64,000 bases of DNA from Nitrosomonas sp. Nm132 (GCF_900100485.1 NZ_FNDH01000008.1:44163-108162); one strand, 5' to 3'; shown: positions 1-10,123, counted from the first letter of the stretch. Notes: generated from the letters alone by a model not told the origin. Numbers and translations: made by a program.

Positions 1-1
1 A

Positions 2-1129
2 GTAGGGGTTGTTCATCAAGAGCTAATGGCCATCATGGGAGGGGAGAAAGCAGATCTTAACCTTAGCACTGTACCGCCTGCTGTTATTCTCATGGCTGGT
101 TTGCAAGGTGCGGGAAAAACCACGAGTAGTGGAAAATTAGCCAAATGGTTGATAGATAATAGAAAGAAGAAAGTAATGCTGGTCTCTTGTGATATCTACC
201 GGCCTGCCGCTATTGATCAATTAAAGCTGTTGTCCAATCAAGTGGGCGCTGATTTTTTTCCGGTACAAGCAGGTCAACGACCAGCAGAAATCTGTACCGC
301 TGCGTTGGATTATACCCGAAAACATCATCATGACGTAATGATCGTCGACACCGCGGGTCGCTTGGGTATTGATAAAGCGATGATGGACGAGATTACTGAA
401 CTTGAAGCGCTACTTAAGCCTATCGAGACACTTTTTGTCGTTGACGCAATGCAAGGGCAAGACGCGGTAAATACTGCAAAAGCATTTGCTGATGCGCTTC
501 CTTTGACAGGCGTTATCCTGACCAAGCTTGATGGAGATGCGCGTGGTGGGGCAGCCTTATCAGTGCGGCATGTAACGGGTAAACCGATTAAGTTTACAGG
601 CGTTGCTGAAAAATTGACTGGCCTGGAGCCATTTTATCCTGATCGTATGGCTTCTCGTATCCTGGGTATGGGTGACGTACTGGGACTGATTGAAGAAGCG
701 CAGCGTAGCGCAGATCAGAAAGAAGCTGAAAAGCTAATGAAAAAAATGAAATCAGGCAAGGGATTCGACCTTGATGATTTCAAGATGCAATTCCAGCAGA
801 TGAAAAAGATGGGGGGGATGAGTGCAATGCTGGAAAAACTGCCTCATCAATTGACTCAGGCTGCTCAGAATATGAAGGTGGACGATAAAATAATTAATCG
901 CACTGAAGGGATTATTAATGCCATGACGCGACAAGAACGCGTTAAACCAGAAATTATTAAGGCGTCACGTAAGCGACGCATTGCTGCAGGATCAGGTGTT
1001 TCTGTTCAGGAAGTGAATCGTTTACTTGCGCAATTTGAGCAGGCTCGCAAGATGATGAAAATGGTCAATAAAGGTGGAATGGCCAAGATGATGCGAGCAG
1101 TAAAAGGAATGCTGCCACAGATGCGCTAG
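2..1129 (+). CDS. ffh: Signal recognition particle protein Ffh, 5'-truncated by the window edge
   Basis: SRP54-type GTPase that binds 4.5S RNA and signal peptides and delivers nascent inner-membrane proteins to FtsY. The open frame runs off the left edge; the first ATG at 26 is internal, because the codons before it (VVHQEL) match the end of the N domain. About 80 N-terminal residues are missing from a family of about 450. Counting from position 26, the P-loop GLQGAGKTT is at residues 25-33, followed by DTAGR, the TKLDGDARGG guanine-specificity region and a methionine-rich M domain (KKMKKMGGM, MMRAVKGMLPQ). It ends convergently with the DUF192 gene. Very sure. Confidence 0.97.
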   Translation, partial: VGVVHQELMAIMGGEKADLNLSTVPPAVILMAGLQGAGKTTSSGKLAKWLIDNRKKKVMLVSCDIYRPAAIDQLKLLSNQVGADFFPVQAGQRPAEICTAALDYTRKHHHDVMIVDTAGRLGIDKAMMDEITELEALLKPIETLFVVDAMQGQDAVNTAKAFADALPLTGVILTKLDGDARGGAALSVRHVTGKPIKFTGVAEKLTGLEPFYPDRMASRILGMGDVLGLIEEAQRSADQKEAEKLMKKMKSGKGFDLDDFKMQFQQMKKMGGMSAMLEKLPHQLTQAAQNMKVDDKIINRTEGIINAMTRQERVKPEIIKASRKRRIAAGSGVSVQEVNRLLAQFEQARKMMKMVNKGGMAKMMRAVKGMLPQMR

Positions 1130-1170
1130 AATCAAGGATGATGTTAAAGAAAAATCTCTTTGTGGTTTGA

Positions 1171-1620
1171 TTATTCTGCTTCGGGTGCTTGTTCGAGTCC
1201 CCGTACCTGAACTCCTGTTTTGATATCTTTTTTAGCAAACCAGCCAAGATTCATTTCAAGCGCATATTTTGCTGGTTTGGCTGAATAATGTGGGGTGACT
1301 GAGTGCGGGGTCATGTCGGCAATATTGAGAATCACTCCTTTCTCGTCAAGAAACGCCACGCTGAGGGGGATAGAGGTATTGAGCATCCACATACCGTAAA
1401 TGTTTGTTTTGGGAAACACAAACAGCATGCCGCTGTTTCCATCTAATTGCGAGCGATACATTAGTCCTTGCGCGCGCGCGGTCGGGGTATGAGCTATTTC
1501 TGTGTATAGTGTATGCTCTAAAATTTTAAGAGGAATCACTGTGGGTGCAGTCGATGTATCTGAGCTTACCGTTGCTGGCAGCAGAAAAATAATGATCGCT
1601 AAGAATAAGTATCTTAACAT
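1171..1620 (-). CDS. DUF192 family secreted protein
   Basis: A 149-residue protein with an N-terminal hydrophobic signal (about residues 1-20, ending near ATVSSD), then a DUF192 domain. The family hallmarks are visible: [35 protein letters not shown] and [10 protein letters not shown]. The biochemical role of DUF192 is not established; members are usually exported. The ATG start overlaps the stop of dut by 7 bp, so the two are probably co-transcribed as the end of a coaBC-dut operon. No lipobox or catalytic motif was seen. Confidence 0.88.
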   Translation of the reverse strand: MLRYLFLAIIIFLLPATVSSDTSTAPTVIPLKILEHTLYTEIAHTPTARAQGLMYRSQLDGNSGMLFVFPKTNIYGMWMLNTSIPLSVAFLDEKGVILNIADMTPHSVTPHYSAKPAKYALEMNLGWFAKKDIKTGVQVRGLEQAPEAE

Positions 1621-2063
1621 TTACCTGTACTTCCAAAACCGCCTTCACCGCGGTCAGTCGGTTGGAAGCTTTCGACTACATTGAAATGAGCTTGCAGGAC
1701 AGGAACGATAACCAGTTGTGCAATCCGCTCTAGTGGGCTTAGCAGGAAGCCTGTCTGTCCACGATTCCAACAAGAAACAAAAATCTGCCCCTGATAATCC
1801 GAATCGATCAATCCAACCAGGTTTCCCAGTACGATTCCGTGTTTGTGACCAAGACCAGAACGAGGCAATACCATTGCAGCCAAGCCCGGATCATTCAAAT
1901 GAATTGCAATACCAGTTGGGATTAACTGTGTTTCTCCAGGTTGTACTTGAATGGGGTGCTCAGTACAGGCGCGCAGATCTAATCCTGCTGATCCTCGTGT
2001 GGCGTAAGCTGGAAGCTGATCCTTTAGACGTAAATCAAGAATTTTGATGTCAATTTTTTTCAT
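1614..2063 (-). CDS. dut: Deoxyuridine 5'-triphosphate nucleotidohydrolase (dUTPase)
   Basis: Homotrimeric dUTPase, hydrolysing dUTP to dUMP and PPi to keep uracil out of DNA and supply thymidylate synthesis. The five family motifs can be followed: [33 protein letters not shown], a motif-IV-like stretch around ERIAQLV, and the C-terminal glycine-rich GEGGFGSTG that closes over the active site. The start is placed at [10 protein letters not shown], giving about 149 aa, 10 nt after the coaBC stop. An upstream ATG would add 14 residues unlike the family and would overlap coaBC. The coaBC-dut order is common in proteobacteria. Confidence 0.96.
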   Translation of the reverse strand: MKKIDIKILDLRLKDQLPAYATRGSAGLDLRACTEHPIQVQPGETQLIPTGIAIHLNDPGLAAMVLPRSGLGHKHGIVLGNLVGLIDSDYQGQIFVSCWNRGQTGFLLSPLERIAQLVIVPVLQAHFNVVESFQPTDRGEGGFGSTGKC

Positions 2064-2073
2064 ACGAAAAGAG

Positions 2074-3279
2074 TTAGGAATGATGTTTTTTATATAATGT
2101 AGCAATATGCTCGATTAAGCGGCGTGCCTGATCAATTTTAGGTGCTTTAGCTAGCGTATGTTTGCCATTATCATCAAACAGCATCAATGTACTGTCATCT
2201 GAACCCATTGCTTCCTGAGCAAAATTTGCGATGAGCAAGGGGAGGTTTTTTTTGTGGCGTTTGATTTCTGCATTTTTATCAATATCCTCTGTTTCAGCGG
2301 CAAAACCAACACAGAAGGGTGGATTTGGCAAATTGACTACGTATTGCAAAATATCCGGATTAGGAACGAGATCAAGCACCATATTGTTATCGGTTTTTTT
2401 TATTTTTTGTGTGTGACTAATGGCAGGGCGATAGTCTGCAACGGCGGCGACGCTTATAAAAATGTCGTTAAGGGTCACTTCATTTTTGACTGCAGCCAGC
2501 ATATCGTTTGCACTTGTTATGGGAATAAGCTTTTTAACGGCAGGATAAGTCAAGCAGACCGGGCCCGAGATTAGCGTGACTTCTGCACCCGCCTCAAGCG
2601 CAGCATTCGCGATTGCAAAACCCATTTTTCCAGAACTTAAATTGATGATTCCGCGTACTGCGTCAATCGCCTCAAAAGTAGGGCCGGCCGTAATGAGGAC
2701 CCGTTTTCCTTGCAACAATCTGGGCTGAAAGAAATTCTGTACAACCTCAAAAAGTTCGTGTGGCTCTAACATACGCCCCATTCCTGTTTCACCACAGGCC
2801 TGAATGCCATAAGCAGGGCCAAGAATAGTTATATTATCTTTTTTTAGCGTAGTCAGGTTACGCTGTGTTGCGGGATTTCCCAGCATTTGCTGATTCATGG
2901 CGGGTGCAATCATTAATGGACAATTACGAGCAAGGCATAGTGTTGAAAGCAGATCATCCGCTAAACCATGCGCAATTTTTGCGATGAAATCAGCGCTTGC
3001 GGGCGCGACTAAAATGGCATCGACAGCACGCGATAGATCGATATGCGCCATGCTGTTATTAACACTATCATCCCAAAGTTGTGTGTATACCGGTTTGCTG
3101 GTTAATGCTTGTAAAGTGGTTGGTCCTAAAAAATGACGAGCTGACTCAGTCATAACAGTTTGTACTTCAATGCCGCCTTGTACGAGTAGGCGTGCGAGTT
3201 CAGCAACCTTATATGCTGCGATACCGCCAGTTATTCCAAGTAACAAACGTCTACTATTCCGAAAATTTATGGCTGCCAT
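2074..3279 (-). CDS. coaBC: Bifunctional phosphopantothenoylcysteine decarboxylase / phosphopantothenate-cysteine ligase
   Basis: Two steps of coenzyme A synthesis in one 401-aa protein. The N-terminal half is the FMN-dependent CoaC decarboxylase: [10 protein letters not shown], the active-site His in [25 protein letters not shown], and the reactive Cys in [11 protein letters not shown]. The C-terminal half is the CTP-dependent CoaB ligase: [31 protein letters not shown], the VAAVADYRP segment and the NPDIL motif. It leads the operon with dut and the DUF192 gene and is divergent from radC. Full length, nothing unusual. Confidence 0.97.
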   Translation of the reverse strand: MAAINFRNSRRLLLGITGGIAAYKVAELARLLVQGGIEVQTVMTESARHFLGPTTLQALTSKPVYTQLWDDSVNNSMAHIDLSRAVDAILVAPASADFIAKIAHGLADDLLSTLCLARNCPLMIAPAMNQQMLGNPATQRNLTTLKKDNITILGPAYGIQACGETGMGRMLEPHELFEVVQNFFQPRLLQGKRVLITAGPTFEAIDAVRGIINLSSGKMGFAIANAALEAGAEVTLISGPVCLTYPAVKKLIPITSANDMLAAVKNEVTLNDIFISVAAVADYRPAISHTQKIKKTDNNMVLDLVPNPDILQYVVNLPNPPFCVGFAAETEDIDKNAEIKRHKKNLPLLIANFAQEAMGSDDSTLMLFDDNGKHTLAKAPKIDQARRLIEHIATLYKKHHS

Positions 3280-3429
3280 AGATGCGCGCTTATTAGCTAA
3301 AAACGTGAAATAAAAGATTTAGGTTATGCCAAAACAGATAATATTGATGAACATAATCAATTTACTGGATTGTTACAAAAAATAGCCGTTAATTTGAATA
3401 TGATGATTTTTTACATGATTCATTAAATA

Positions 3430-4104
3430 ATGGCAATTACAGATTGGCCTGAGTCGGAGCGTCCGCGTGAGAAACTTCTAAGAAAAGGGGCAAGAAGCCT
3501 TTCAGATGCTGAGCTATTAGCTATTTTCTTGCGTACCGGTATTGCAGGTAAAAGTGCTGTGGATCTCGCCAGAGAGTTATTAAAGCATTTTGGAGGTCTG
3601 ACAGAATTATTTCTCGCCGACCAAGACACATTTTGTCAATTACCCGGCATAGGAGTAGCCAAGTATACACAGTTACAGGCTGTTCTGGAAATGGCGCAGC
3701 GCGCACTCGGAGAAGAACTGAAAAGTGGTGATGTCATGGATTCACCTCAATCAGTACGCGATTACTTACGCCTTAAACTGGTTGGCAAGGAGCACGAGAT
3801 TTTTGTCGGTATTTTCCTAGATGCTAGAAACCGCACCATTGCTACTGAGGAATTATTTACGGGTACACTGACTCAGGCTAGTGTTTATCCACGTGAAATA
3901 GTCAAGCGCGCATTATATCATAATGCGGCAGCCATGATTTTTGCTCATAATCATCCATCTGGCGTCGCAGAGCCAAGCAAGGCCGATGAAATTCTGACTC
4001 AATCCCTGAAACAAGCACTCGCACTTGTAGATATAAAGGTGCTGGATCACTTCATTATTGGTGATAGAGACACGCTTTCGTTTGCTGAACATGGTCTGAT
4101 TTGA
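3430..4104 (+). CDS. radC: RadC-family JAB-domain protein
   Basis: A 224-aa RadC protein with N-terminal helix-hairpin-helix-like segments ([34 protein letters not shown]) and a C-terminal JAB/MPN metalloprotease-like domain. The zinc-ligand motif [14 protein letters not shown] is intact, as is the upstream glutamate region. Despite the name, a DNA-repair role is not supported by current genetics and the function is uncertain. It sits just upstream of rpmB-rpmG, as in many proteobacteria. The rpmB promoter appears to begin right at its stop codon. Confidence 0.95.
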   Translation: MAITDWPESERPREKLLRKGARSLSDAELLAIFLRTGIAGKSAVDLARELLKHFGGLTELFLADQDTFCQLPGIGVAKYTQLQAVLEMAQRALGEELKSGDVMDSPQSVRDYLRLKLVGKEHEIFVGIFLDARNRTIATEELFTGTLTQASVYPREIVKRALYHNAAAMIFAHNHPSGVAEPSKADEILTQSLKQALALVDIKVLDHFIIGDRDTLSFAEHGLI

Positions 4105-4105
4105 A

Positions 4106-4135
4106 TTGAAGAATCCATTCAAATCAGGATATAAT
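4106..4135 (+). promoter_or_regulatory. Predicted sigma-70 promoter for rpmB-rpmG
   Basis: TTGAAG at 4106-4111 and a perfect TATAAT at 4130-4135 with an 18-nt spacer. It starts immediately after the radC stop and about 30 nt before the rpmB start, where AGGAG (4154-4158) provides the ribosome binding site. This suggests that the ribosomal genes are transcribed independently of radC. Confidence 0.6.
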
Positions 4136-4167
4136 CGCTAGTTTTATAAACCTAGGAGTGCGTAAAC

Positions 4168-4404
4168 ATGGCGCGAGTATGTGAAGTGACTGGTAAGAAA
4201 CCTATGACTGGTCATCATGTTTCCCATGCAAACAACAAAACAAAACGTCGTTTCCTACCAAATTTACAGCATCGTCGATTCTGGGTGGAAAGTGAGAAAC
4301 GATGGATTAGCTTACGCTTAACCAATGCAGCATTGCGTACTATCGATAAAAATGGGATTGATGCTGTACTTGCCAAAATGCGTTCGCGTGGGGTGAGCGT
4401 TTAG
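4168..4404 (+). CDS. rpmB: 50S ribosomal protein L28
   Basis: A 78-aa basic protein of the large ribosomal subunit. The N-terminus [27 protein letters not shown] is the L28 signature, followed by the conserved [13 protein letters not shown] and [18 protein letters not shown]. The length matches the proteobacterial family. It is followed 45 nt later by rpmG, the usual L28-L33 pair. A good ribosome binding site precedes the ATG. Confidence 0.98.
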   Translation: MARVCEVTGKKPMTGHHVSHANNKTKRRFLPNLQHRRFWVESEKRWISLRLTNAALRTIDKNGIDAVLAKMRSRGVSV

Positions 4405-4449
4405 CATATAAGGCAAAGATTTTACTTTAAATAGGATGGGAATGTAGTT

Positions 4450-4605
4450 ATGCGTGAAAAAATCAAACTTGAATCTTCAGCAGGGACTGGCCATTTTTAT
4501 ACAACAACTAAAAACAAGCGCGCTAAGCCGGAGAAAATTGAGATCATGAAATATGATCCAGTAGTAAGAAAGCATGTCAAATATAAAGAAACGAAATTAA
4601 AATAG
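4450..4605 (+). CDS. rpmG: 50S ribosomal protein L33
   Basis: A 51-aa open frame, read directly: [19 protein letters not shown] at the start and KYKETKLK at the end. This is the standard non-zinc (cysteine-free) L33, identified by [17 protein letters not shown] and [13 protein letters not shown]. It lies directly after rpmB, the canonical arrangement. The absence of Cys pairs shows it is the zinc-independent paralogue type. Confidence 0.97.
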   Translation: MREKIKLESSAGTGHFYTTTKNKRAKPEKIEIMKYDPVVRKHVKYKETKLK

Positions 4606-4921
4606 CGAAAAAATATTAAGTAACACTCTACTATTTTGGCCTAATTCATAAACGAAAGCTATTTTTCTACTCTGCCAAGAGTGTAATCAAAGACCATAAA
4701 CCAGCATCGTTGAATGGATTCCTTTTGTCTCTTGGCGAGGGGAATCTGCGAGGCATAAATAACCTAAAATAGACTATGTCGTCTTTAAAATAATACTAGC
4801 CTCGCGAGCTATCTTCCATCGCTCATCTTGAAGATCTATTGGGGTTTTCCGTTACCTTTTTTGCATCTATATTTCTATATAGAAGCAGCGATTAATAAAA
4901 AAATCTCGTGTGGGGAAGAAT
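4606..4921. other. Intergenic region between rpmG and the amidase gene
   Basis: About 316 bp between convergent genes, AT-rich, with no plausible reading frame and no RNA gene recognised. It holds a 12-bp palindrome TTCTATATAGAA (4873-4884) and a 7-bp inverted pair GCGAGGC/GCCTCGC (4748-4754 and 4799-4805) with a long loop. No convincing T-tailed terminator was found. Confidence 0.5.
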
Positions 4922-6259
4922 TTACTCAGACTGAGCTAACTCAGTATGAGTTGGTATTGGACTGACAGCAAAGTAGCGTTTAATCCCAATGGTAATAGCA
5001 TTAGCCATCTTATCCTGATACGCTTGACTTCTTAGCTTTTCTTCTTCAGTTGGATTACTAATGAATGCGGTTTCTACCAAGATAGATGGAATGTCGGGTG
5101 ATTTGAGAACAGCAAATCCTGCTTGTTCTATATTCCTCTTATGTAAATGATTTATGTTGCCAATTGCTGATAGTACGTTACCGGCGAGCTTAATGCTGTC
5201 GTTAATAGTCGCATTTAATGATAAATCTATTAAAGTCTTTTTAAGATAATGATCTTTGTTATCAAGCCTAACCCCCCCGATTAAATCGGATTCATTTTCT
5301 TTTTTTGCTAGCCAACTTGCTGTCGTGGAAGTTGCGCCATTTTCCGACAATGCATATACAGAAGAGCCACGTGCCTGAAGTCTGGGAACAGCATCTGCAT
5401 GAATAGATATAAACAAATCGGCATTTGCCTTGCGTGCTTTTGTGCGCCTTACTTCAAGAGGTAAGAAATAATCATCATCACGAATTAGTACAGCACGTAT
5501 ATTGGGTTCTTTGTCTATTCTAGCTTTGAGCCTTTTTGCGATGGCCAGGGTTACATCTTTTTCGTGGGTCCCGCTGGGCCCAATTGCGCCAGGATCTTTT
5601 CCTCCATGTCCTGCATCAATTGCAACGATGTGAGTTTTTGATGACTTATTGGTGGGCTTACGATCAAAAGTTGTTAGCAATTCTCCTGACTGCTTGTGAC
5701 TGCCGCTTTTCGTGGGTGCCCTGCTTTCAAATTCTTGCACAAGCGCCATTAATGGATCTTCCTTTTTATGGGATATAGTAGTCTGTTCAGGAGGGTAGAT
5801 ATCCAATACGAGGCGGTGGCCAAATCCATCCATTGGCTCGAGGGTAAACATCCGAGGCACAGCATTGCTTTTTAGTCCTAAAACAAGGCGTACCCCATGT
5901 GGTGTAAGGCGTTCTATATGCGCCGCACGAATGAAGGGATCTTTGGTATTAACTTTCCCTGGCAGGTTTTTAAGTGCTGGGGTTAGTGCAACTCCCTCGA
6001 AATTCATAATGATTTTTCGAGGATTATCTGGGGTGTCGAGAGTATAGTTGATTGGTATATTAGATTCGAGTGTTAGCCGAGTATATTCTGGGCCTGCCCA
6101 GAGACGCGTAGATGTAATCTGTGTACTTGCGATGACACTATTGCTGAATAAGGAAATGAGTATGGAGATTAATGAGAAAAAAGCCAGAAATAGAGTCTGA
6201 TAGTTCTTAGCTGCAATGATGTTTAAAGTAACCTCATGTTTTACCAGTATTTTAAGCAT
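4922..6259 (-). CDS. amiC: N-acetylmuramoyl-L-alanine amidase with AMIN domain (AmiC type)
   Basis: Periplasmic zinc amidase cleaving the amide bond between MurNAc and the stem peptide during septal peptidoglycan splitting. A hydrophobic signal segment covers about residues 20-45. An AMIN peptidoglycan-targeting domain follows (about 47-160), then a linker and an Amidase_3 domain (about 210-430). Zinc and catalytic residues are visible: His in DAGHGG (residue 218), Glu in THEKD, His in SIHAD, and the catalytic Glu in LVETAFISN. The start overlaps the end of tsaE by 19 bp, an arrangement seen in many proteobacteria (tsaE-amiC). Confidence 0.94.
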   Translation of the reverse strand: MLKILVKHEVTLNIIAAKNYQTLFLAFFSLISILISLFSNSVIASTQITSTRLWAGPEYTRLTLESNIPINYTLDTPDNPRKIIMNFEGVALTPALKNLPGKVNTKDPFIRAAHIERLTPHGVRLVLGLKSNAVPRMFTLEPMDGFGHRLVLDIYPPEQTTISHKKEDPLMALVQEFESRAPTKSGSHKQSGELLTTFDRKPTNKSSKTHIVAIDAGHGGKDPGAIGPSGTHEKDVTLAIAKRLKARIDKEPNIRAVLIRDDDYFLPLEVRRTKARKANADLFISIHADAVPRLQARGSSVYALSENGATSTTASWLAKKENESDLIGGVRLDNKDHYLKKTLIDLSLNATINDSIKLAGNVLSAIGNINHLHKRNIEQAGFAVLKSPDIPSILVETAFISNPTEEEKLRSQAYQDKMANAITIGIKRYFAVSPIPTHTELAQSE

Positions 6260-6729
6260 TTTTTTCCTGTCCTTGTTCCGGCTTGAATCTTGATTTTTCG
6301 ACCTAACTCATTGAACCGAAAAAGAATCTTTATATCTGCATCTGGCAATAGTTTGTCAGCTTTTTCTGGCCATTCGATCAGGCAAATTGTTTCTGCATTA
6401 AAGTAATCACGAAAACCCGCTTCCTCCCATTCAATGGGATCATTGAAACGATAAAAATCAAAGTGATACAAGTATAACCCAGAAAATTTATAGATCTCAA
6501 CCAGATTATATGTTGGGCTTTTCACTTTTCCTTGATATCCCATCGCACGCAAAATGCCGCGAGTTAATGTGGTTTTCCCTGCACCTAGATCACCATTGAG
6601 AAAAACAATTAAGCCAGGATGCAAGATGTTCGCAATTTTCTTACCCAGCGCTAGCGTTGCTGTTTCATCAGCAAGCTGTAAAATGAGAGGTTGCTCTGCG
6701 CAAGAGTCAAAAAGAAAAGGATTATGCAA
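6241..6729 (-). CDS. tsaE: tRNA threonylcarbamoyladenosine biosynthesis ATPase TsaE
   Basis: Small P-loop ATPase that works with TsaB and TsaD to make the t6A37 tRNA modification. The 162-aa protein shows the P-loop GDLGAGKTTLTRGILRAMG, SPTYNLVEIY, the FDFYRF segment and IEWPEKADKLLP, all TsaE hallmarks. The start chosen is a TTG (MHNPFLFDS), preceded at good distance by GGAGA; no in-frame ATG gives the whole N-terminus. This start overlaps the divergent queG ATG by 6 bp, so both translation starts share the same few bases. Confidence 0.93.
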   Translation of the reverse strand: MHNPFLFDSCAEQPLILQLADETATLALGKKIANILHPGLIVFLNGDLGAGKTTLTRGILRAMGYQGKVKSPTYNLVEIYKFSGLYLYHFDFYRFNDPIEWEEAGFRDYFNAETICLIEWPEKADKLLPDADIKILFRFNELGRKIKIQAGTRTGKKCLKYW

Positions 6730-7806
6730 GAAGAGATCTCCATAAATTCATCACTAGATGTTGTCCTGTTAAAACAATCTATCAAGAATTGGGGTAAACA
6801 GCTTGGTTTTCAAGATATCCGTATCGCTGATGCTAATGCTGACATGTCTTTAGTTGAAGCAGGACTATCCGCCTGGCTGGATAAAGGCTTTCATGGTGAC
6901 ATGGATTATATGGCAAAACATGGTACTAAACGTACTCGCCCTGCAGAGCTTGTACCTGGGGTATTGCGAGTGATTTCCGTGCGAATGAATTATACACCAC
7001 CAGCAGCAAAGGAAAGTTGGAGTATTATCCATGATAGTAATAAGGCATTTATTTCACGCTATGCAGTTGGGCGCGATTACCATAAAGTACTGCGTGCGCG
7101 ACTGCAGAAACTGGCAGACAATATTTCCGAGAAGATAGGCCATTTTAATTATCGTGTTTTTACCGATAGCGCGCCTGTCATGGAAGTAGAGTGGGCAAAA
7201 GAATCTGGCCTTGGATGGCGTGGCAAGCATACTTTACTGTTATCCAGAGAAGCAGGCTCATACTTTTTTCTTGGGGAAATGTATACTGATTTGCCGCTAC
7301 CTGTAGATGATCCCATCGGGAGTTATTGCGGAAGCTGTACTCGATGTATTGATATCTGTCCTACTCAGGCAATTATTGGGCCTTACCAATTGGATGCCAG
7401 ACGATGTATTTCTTATCTTACTATTGAGCTGAAGGGCAGCATTCCTGAGGTTTTGCGGCCTCTGATCGGTAATCGAGTTTATGGTTGTGATGATTGCCAA
7501 TTGATCTGCCCTTGGAATAAATTTGCCAAAGTAACACAAGAAGCCGATTTTGCCGTACGCAATGGATTGGATGACGTATCGCTAGTGGAATTGTTTCGCT
7601 GGAGTAAGGAAGAGTTCGAATTAAAGCTTGCAGGTAGCCCTATACGCCGAATCGGTTATGAGCAATGGTTGCGTAATCTTGCAGTTGGTTTGGGTAATGC
7701 TCCTTCATCTCCAGCGATCATTGAGGCGCTGCAAGCACGCAGCAATGATCCTTCATTATTGGTACGCGAGCATGTGCAATGGGCGCTGCAGCAACATGAT
7801 AAATAG
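6724..7806 (+). CDS. queG: Epoxyqueuosine reductase QueG
   Basis: Cobalamin- and iron-sulfur-dependent enzyme for the last step of queuosine synthesis in tRNA (epoxyqueuosine to queuosine). Two [4Fe-4S] ferredoxin-type clusters are visible: CGSCTRCIDICP and CDDCQLICPWNK. The N-terminal region has GFHGDMDYMAKH and the DUF1730 segment (FTDSAPVMEVEWAKESGLGW). The ATG at 6724 (MQEEISI), with AGGA just upstream, is preferred to a TTG 33 nt earlier. About 360 aa, normal length. Divergent from tsaE with overlapping starts; the pairing of tsaE and queG is common. Confidence 0.95.
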   Translation: MQEEISINSSLDVVLLKQSIKNWGKQLGFQDIRIADANADMSLVEAGLSAWLDKGFHGDMDYMAKHGTKRTRPAELVPGVLRVISVRMNYTPPAAKESWSIIHDSNKAFISRYAVGRDYHKVLRARLQKLADNISEKIGHFNYRVFTDSAPVMEVEWAKESGLGWRGKHTLLLSREAGSYFFLGEMYTDLPLPVDDPIGSYCGSCTRCIDICPTQAIIGPYQLDARRCISYLTIELKGSIPEVLRPLIGNRVYGCDDCQLICPWNKFAKVTQEADFAVRNGLDDVSLVELFRWSKEEFELKLAGSPIRRIGYEQWLRNLAVGLGNAPSSPAIIEALQARSNDPSLLVREHVQWALQQHDK

Positions 7807-7860
7807 TTTGTTGCGCTTCCATTGATATTCGTTATAAAAATATTGTAACTGGAAGATTCC

Positions 7861-7891
7861 TCCAGAATCACCAAGCGTGGACGATTCTGGA
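7861..7891. terminator. Hairpin between convergent queG and the TIGR04073 gene
   Basis: A 9-bp perfect stem, TCCAGAATC (7861-7869) with GATTCTGGA (7883-7891), around a 13-nt loop. It lies between the ends of two convergent genes, so termination is the likely role. Neither side carries a proper T-run on the exit side, so it is not a textbook intrinsic terminator. Confidence 0.4.
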
Positions 7892-7906
7892 AAAATTCGA
7901 TTTATC

Positions 7907-8269
7907 CTAGCGCATGCGCCAAGCAGTATAAGTCGTTTCCCTGTTGAAATCATCCCAGATATAGGCGGGATTTACTATGGGGGTAGTTGGAACCAGAAAA
8001 GTGGCGATATCGAGTGCTCCGGTTAAGGACCGGCCTAGTGTATGGACAATACCAATAAAGAATCCAGCGGTCATGCCATAGGTAGCCCCTTTATTACGAC
8101 CGGTAATCATCATGGTTTTTGGAATTTCTACCACTCCAGTCACTGCGTTGGCCACACCATTCGCTAGTTTTTCTCCAACTTTAATGGGGTAATCAGTTGC
8201 CATTGCTATAGTTGGGAAAAAGAAAGCTAGTGCGAATAGCACTAACAGCGATGAGATCGATTTTTTCAT
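7907..8269 (-). CDS. Exosortase-system-associated protein, TIGR04073-like
   Basis: A 120-aa secreted protein with a clear signal peptide (MKKSISSLLVLFALAFFF, cut near AMATD). The rest matches the pattern I associate with TIGR04073: KLANGVANAVTGVVEIPK, GMTAGFFIGIVHTLGRSLTGALDIATFLVPT, and a C-terminal PAYIWDDF. The family tends to occur in genomes with exosortase/PEP-CTERM systems and has no known biochemistry. Two glycine-rich amphipathic or hydrophobic stretches suggest membrane association. It stands alone between queG and glnS, far from the XrtA locus at 45-59 kb. Confidence 0.8.
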   Translation of the reverse strand: MKKSISSLLVLFALAFFFPTIAMATDYPIKVGEKLANGVANAVTGVVEIPKTMMITGRNKGATYGMTAGFFIGIVHTLGRSLTGALDIATFLVPTTPIVNPAYIWDDFNRETTYTAWRMR

Positions 8270-8428
8270 TAAGTTCTCCTAAATCAGAATAATACAATAA
8301 GTGCATCTACTCAATTCGGGTGTACTGCTCAAGTAACACCATCAAACATGACAATATCACAAGTTATCGTCATTTCTTAAATTAGTTGTTATTGCTTGAA
8401 TCGTAGATTTCAATTATCGCCAATCTGA

Positions 8429-10123
8429 TTAGCTAATCCGCGCTTCCTTTATTATTTTTTCCCATGTGTCGCGCAAGGTAACAGCCCGATTAAATATCGG
8501 TTTTCCTGGTTTTGTGTCGATGCGATCTGCTACGAAGTAGCCATGACGTTCAAATTGGAATCGTTGTTCAGCTTGTGTATCAAGAAGAGAAGGTTCGAGA
8601 TAAGCGGCTATGATTTGTTTTGAATGCGGATTCAAGTGGGATTTAAAGTCTTTGTTACCCGTGTCGGGATAGGGATGGTTAAACAAGCGATCGTATATTC
8701 TTATTTCTGCTGGTTGGGCATGTCTGGCAGATAGCCAATGAATATTTCCCTTGACCTTGCGTGTGTCGGCGCCAGCGGTGCCACTTTTGGTAGCAGGATC
8801 GTAAATACAGTGGATTTCTTCTATTTCACCGTGATCGTTCTTCACAACAGAGACACATTTTATGATGTAAGCATAGCGTAAACGAACTTCTGCACCGGGC
8901 GAGAGGCGGAAATAGCCTTTGCTGGGAATTTCCATAAAATCGTCCTGCTCGATATAAACAGTTTTAGTAAGGGGTAACATTCGTTTTCCCCACTCTGGTT
9001 TTTGCGGATGATTAGGCGCATAACATTCTTCTTCCTGATCTTCAGGAAAATTATCGATCACAAGCTTTAAGGGTTTTAATACTGCAATCCGCCGTAAAGC
9101 ATGCTCATTGAGATCTTCTCTCAGGCAATCTTCCAAAATAGTCATGTCTATCCACGAATCTGCTTTGCTGATACCGATGCGCTCAGTAAATAGGCGAATG
9201 GATTCGGGGGTGTATCCACGACGACGTACGCCTGCCAAGGTATTCATGCGCGGATCATCCCAGCCATCTACAAAATGACCTTCTACTAATTCAATCAATT
9301 TGCGTTTGCTCATCACGCAATAAGTGAGATTTAATCGAGCAAACTCGATTTGCTGTGGATGACAGGGAATTTGGCCATCTAATTGATCTAGCACCCAGTC
9401 ATACAGTGGCCGGTGGTCTTCAAATTCTAAGGTACACAGAGAATGGGTAATGTGCTCAAGTGCATCCGATATGCAGTGCGTAAAATCATACATCGGATAG
9501 ATGCACCACTTATCGCCTGTACGCTGATGATGAATATGGCGAATACGATAAATGACTGGATCGCGCATATTGATATTGGGAGAGGCCATGTCAATCTTGG
9601 CGCGTAATACATGGGTACCATCTGGAAATTCACCAGCGCGCATGCGCCGGAACCAGTCCAGGTTTTCTGCTGCGGAGCGATCGCGGTAGGGACTGTTTTC
9701 ACCGGGCTGATTCAAGGTGCCGCGTAATTGACGAATTTCATCGGCGGACAGGCTATCCACATACGCTTTTCCTTCTTTTATCAGATATTCAGCAAACTCA
9801 TATAATTTCTCAAAGTAATCAGATGCATAGTAAATATGCGTCCCCCACTCAAAACCTAACCACTTGACTGAGTCACAGATGGCATCTACGTATTCTTGCG
9901 CTTCTTTTTCTGGATTAGTATCGTCAAAACGTAGGTGGCATATACCGCCATAATCGCGTGCAAGACCAAAATTGAGGCAGATGCTTTTAGCATGACCGAT
10001 GTGTAAGTGGCCATTGGGTTCGGGTGGAAAACGTGTTTCTACTCGCCCATGCCATTTACCTGTACGGTTATCCTCATCAATAATGTTGCGAATGAAATTT
10101 GAAGAAATAGGTAATGTGCTCAC
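8429..10123 (-). CDS. glnS: Glutamine--tRNA ligase
   Basis: Class I aminoacyl-tRNA synthetase charging tRNA-Gln; 564 aa, closely following the E. coli enzyme. The HIGH-type motif is [16 protein letters not shown] (about residues 33-48) and the KMSKS-type motif is [35 protein letters not shown] and the C-terminal anticodon-binding beta-barrels are intact. Translation starts at a GTG (10121-10123); no upstream ATG fits. Its presence means this organism glutaminylates tRNA-Gln directly. Divergent from lysS. Confidence 0.97.
   Translation of the reverse strand: MSTLPISSNFIRNIIDEDNRTGKWHGRVETRFPPEPNGHLHIGHAKSICLNFGLARDYGGICHLRFDDTNPEKEAQEYVDAICDSVKWLGFEWGTHIYYASDYFEKLYEFAEYLIKEGKAYVDSLSADEIRQLRGTLNQPGENSPYRDRSAAENLDWFRRMRAGEFPDGTHVLRAKIDMASPNINMRDPVIYRIRHIHHQRTGDKWCIYPMYDFTHCISDALEHITHSLCTLEFEDHRPLYDWVLDQLDGQIPCHPQQIEFARLNLTYCVMSKRKLIELVEGHFVDGWDDPRMNTLAGVRRRGYTPESIRLFTERIGISKADSWIDMTILEDCLREDLNEHALRRIAVLKPLKLVIDNFPEDQEEECYAPNHPQKPEWGKRMLPLTKTVYIEQDDFMEIPSKGYFRLSPGAEVRLRYAYIIKCVSVVKNDHGEIEEIHCIYDPATKSGTAGADTRKVKGNIHWLSARHAQPAEIRIYDRLFNHPYPDTGNKDFKSHLNPHSKQIIAAYLEPSLLDTQAEQRFQFERHGYFVADRIDTKPGKPIFNRAVTLRDTWEKIIKEARIS

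Noticed and set aside
1718..2047. 109-aa plus-strand frame opposite dut
   Set aside because: Complete shadow of the conserved dUTPase gene.
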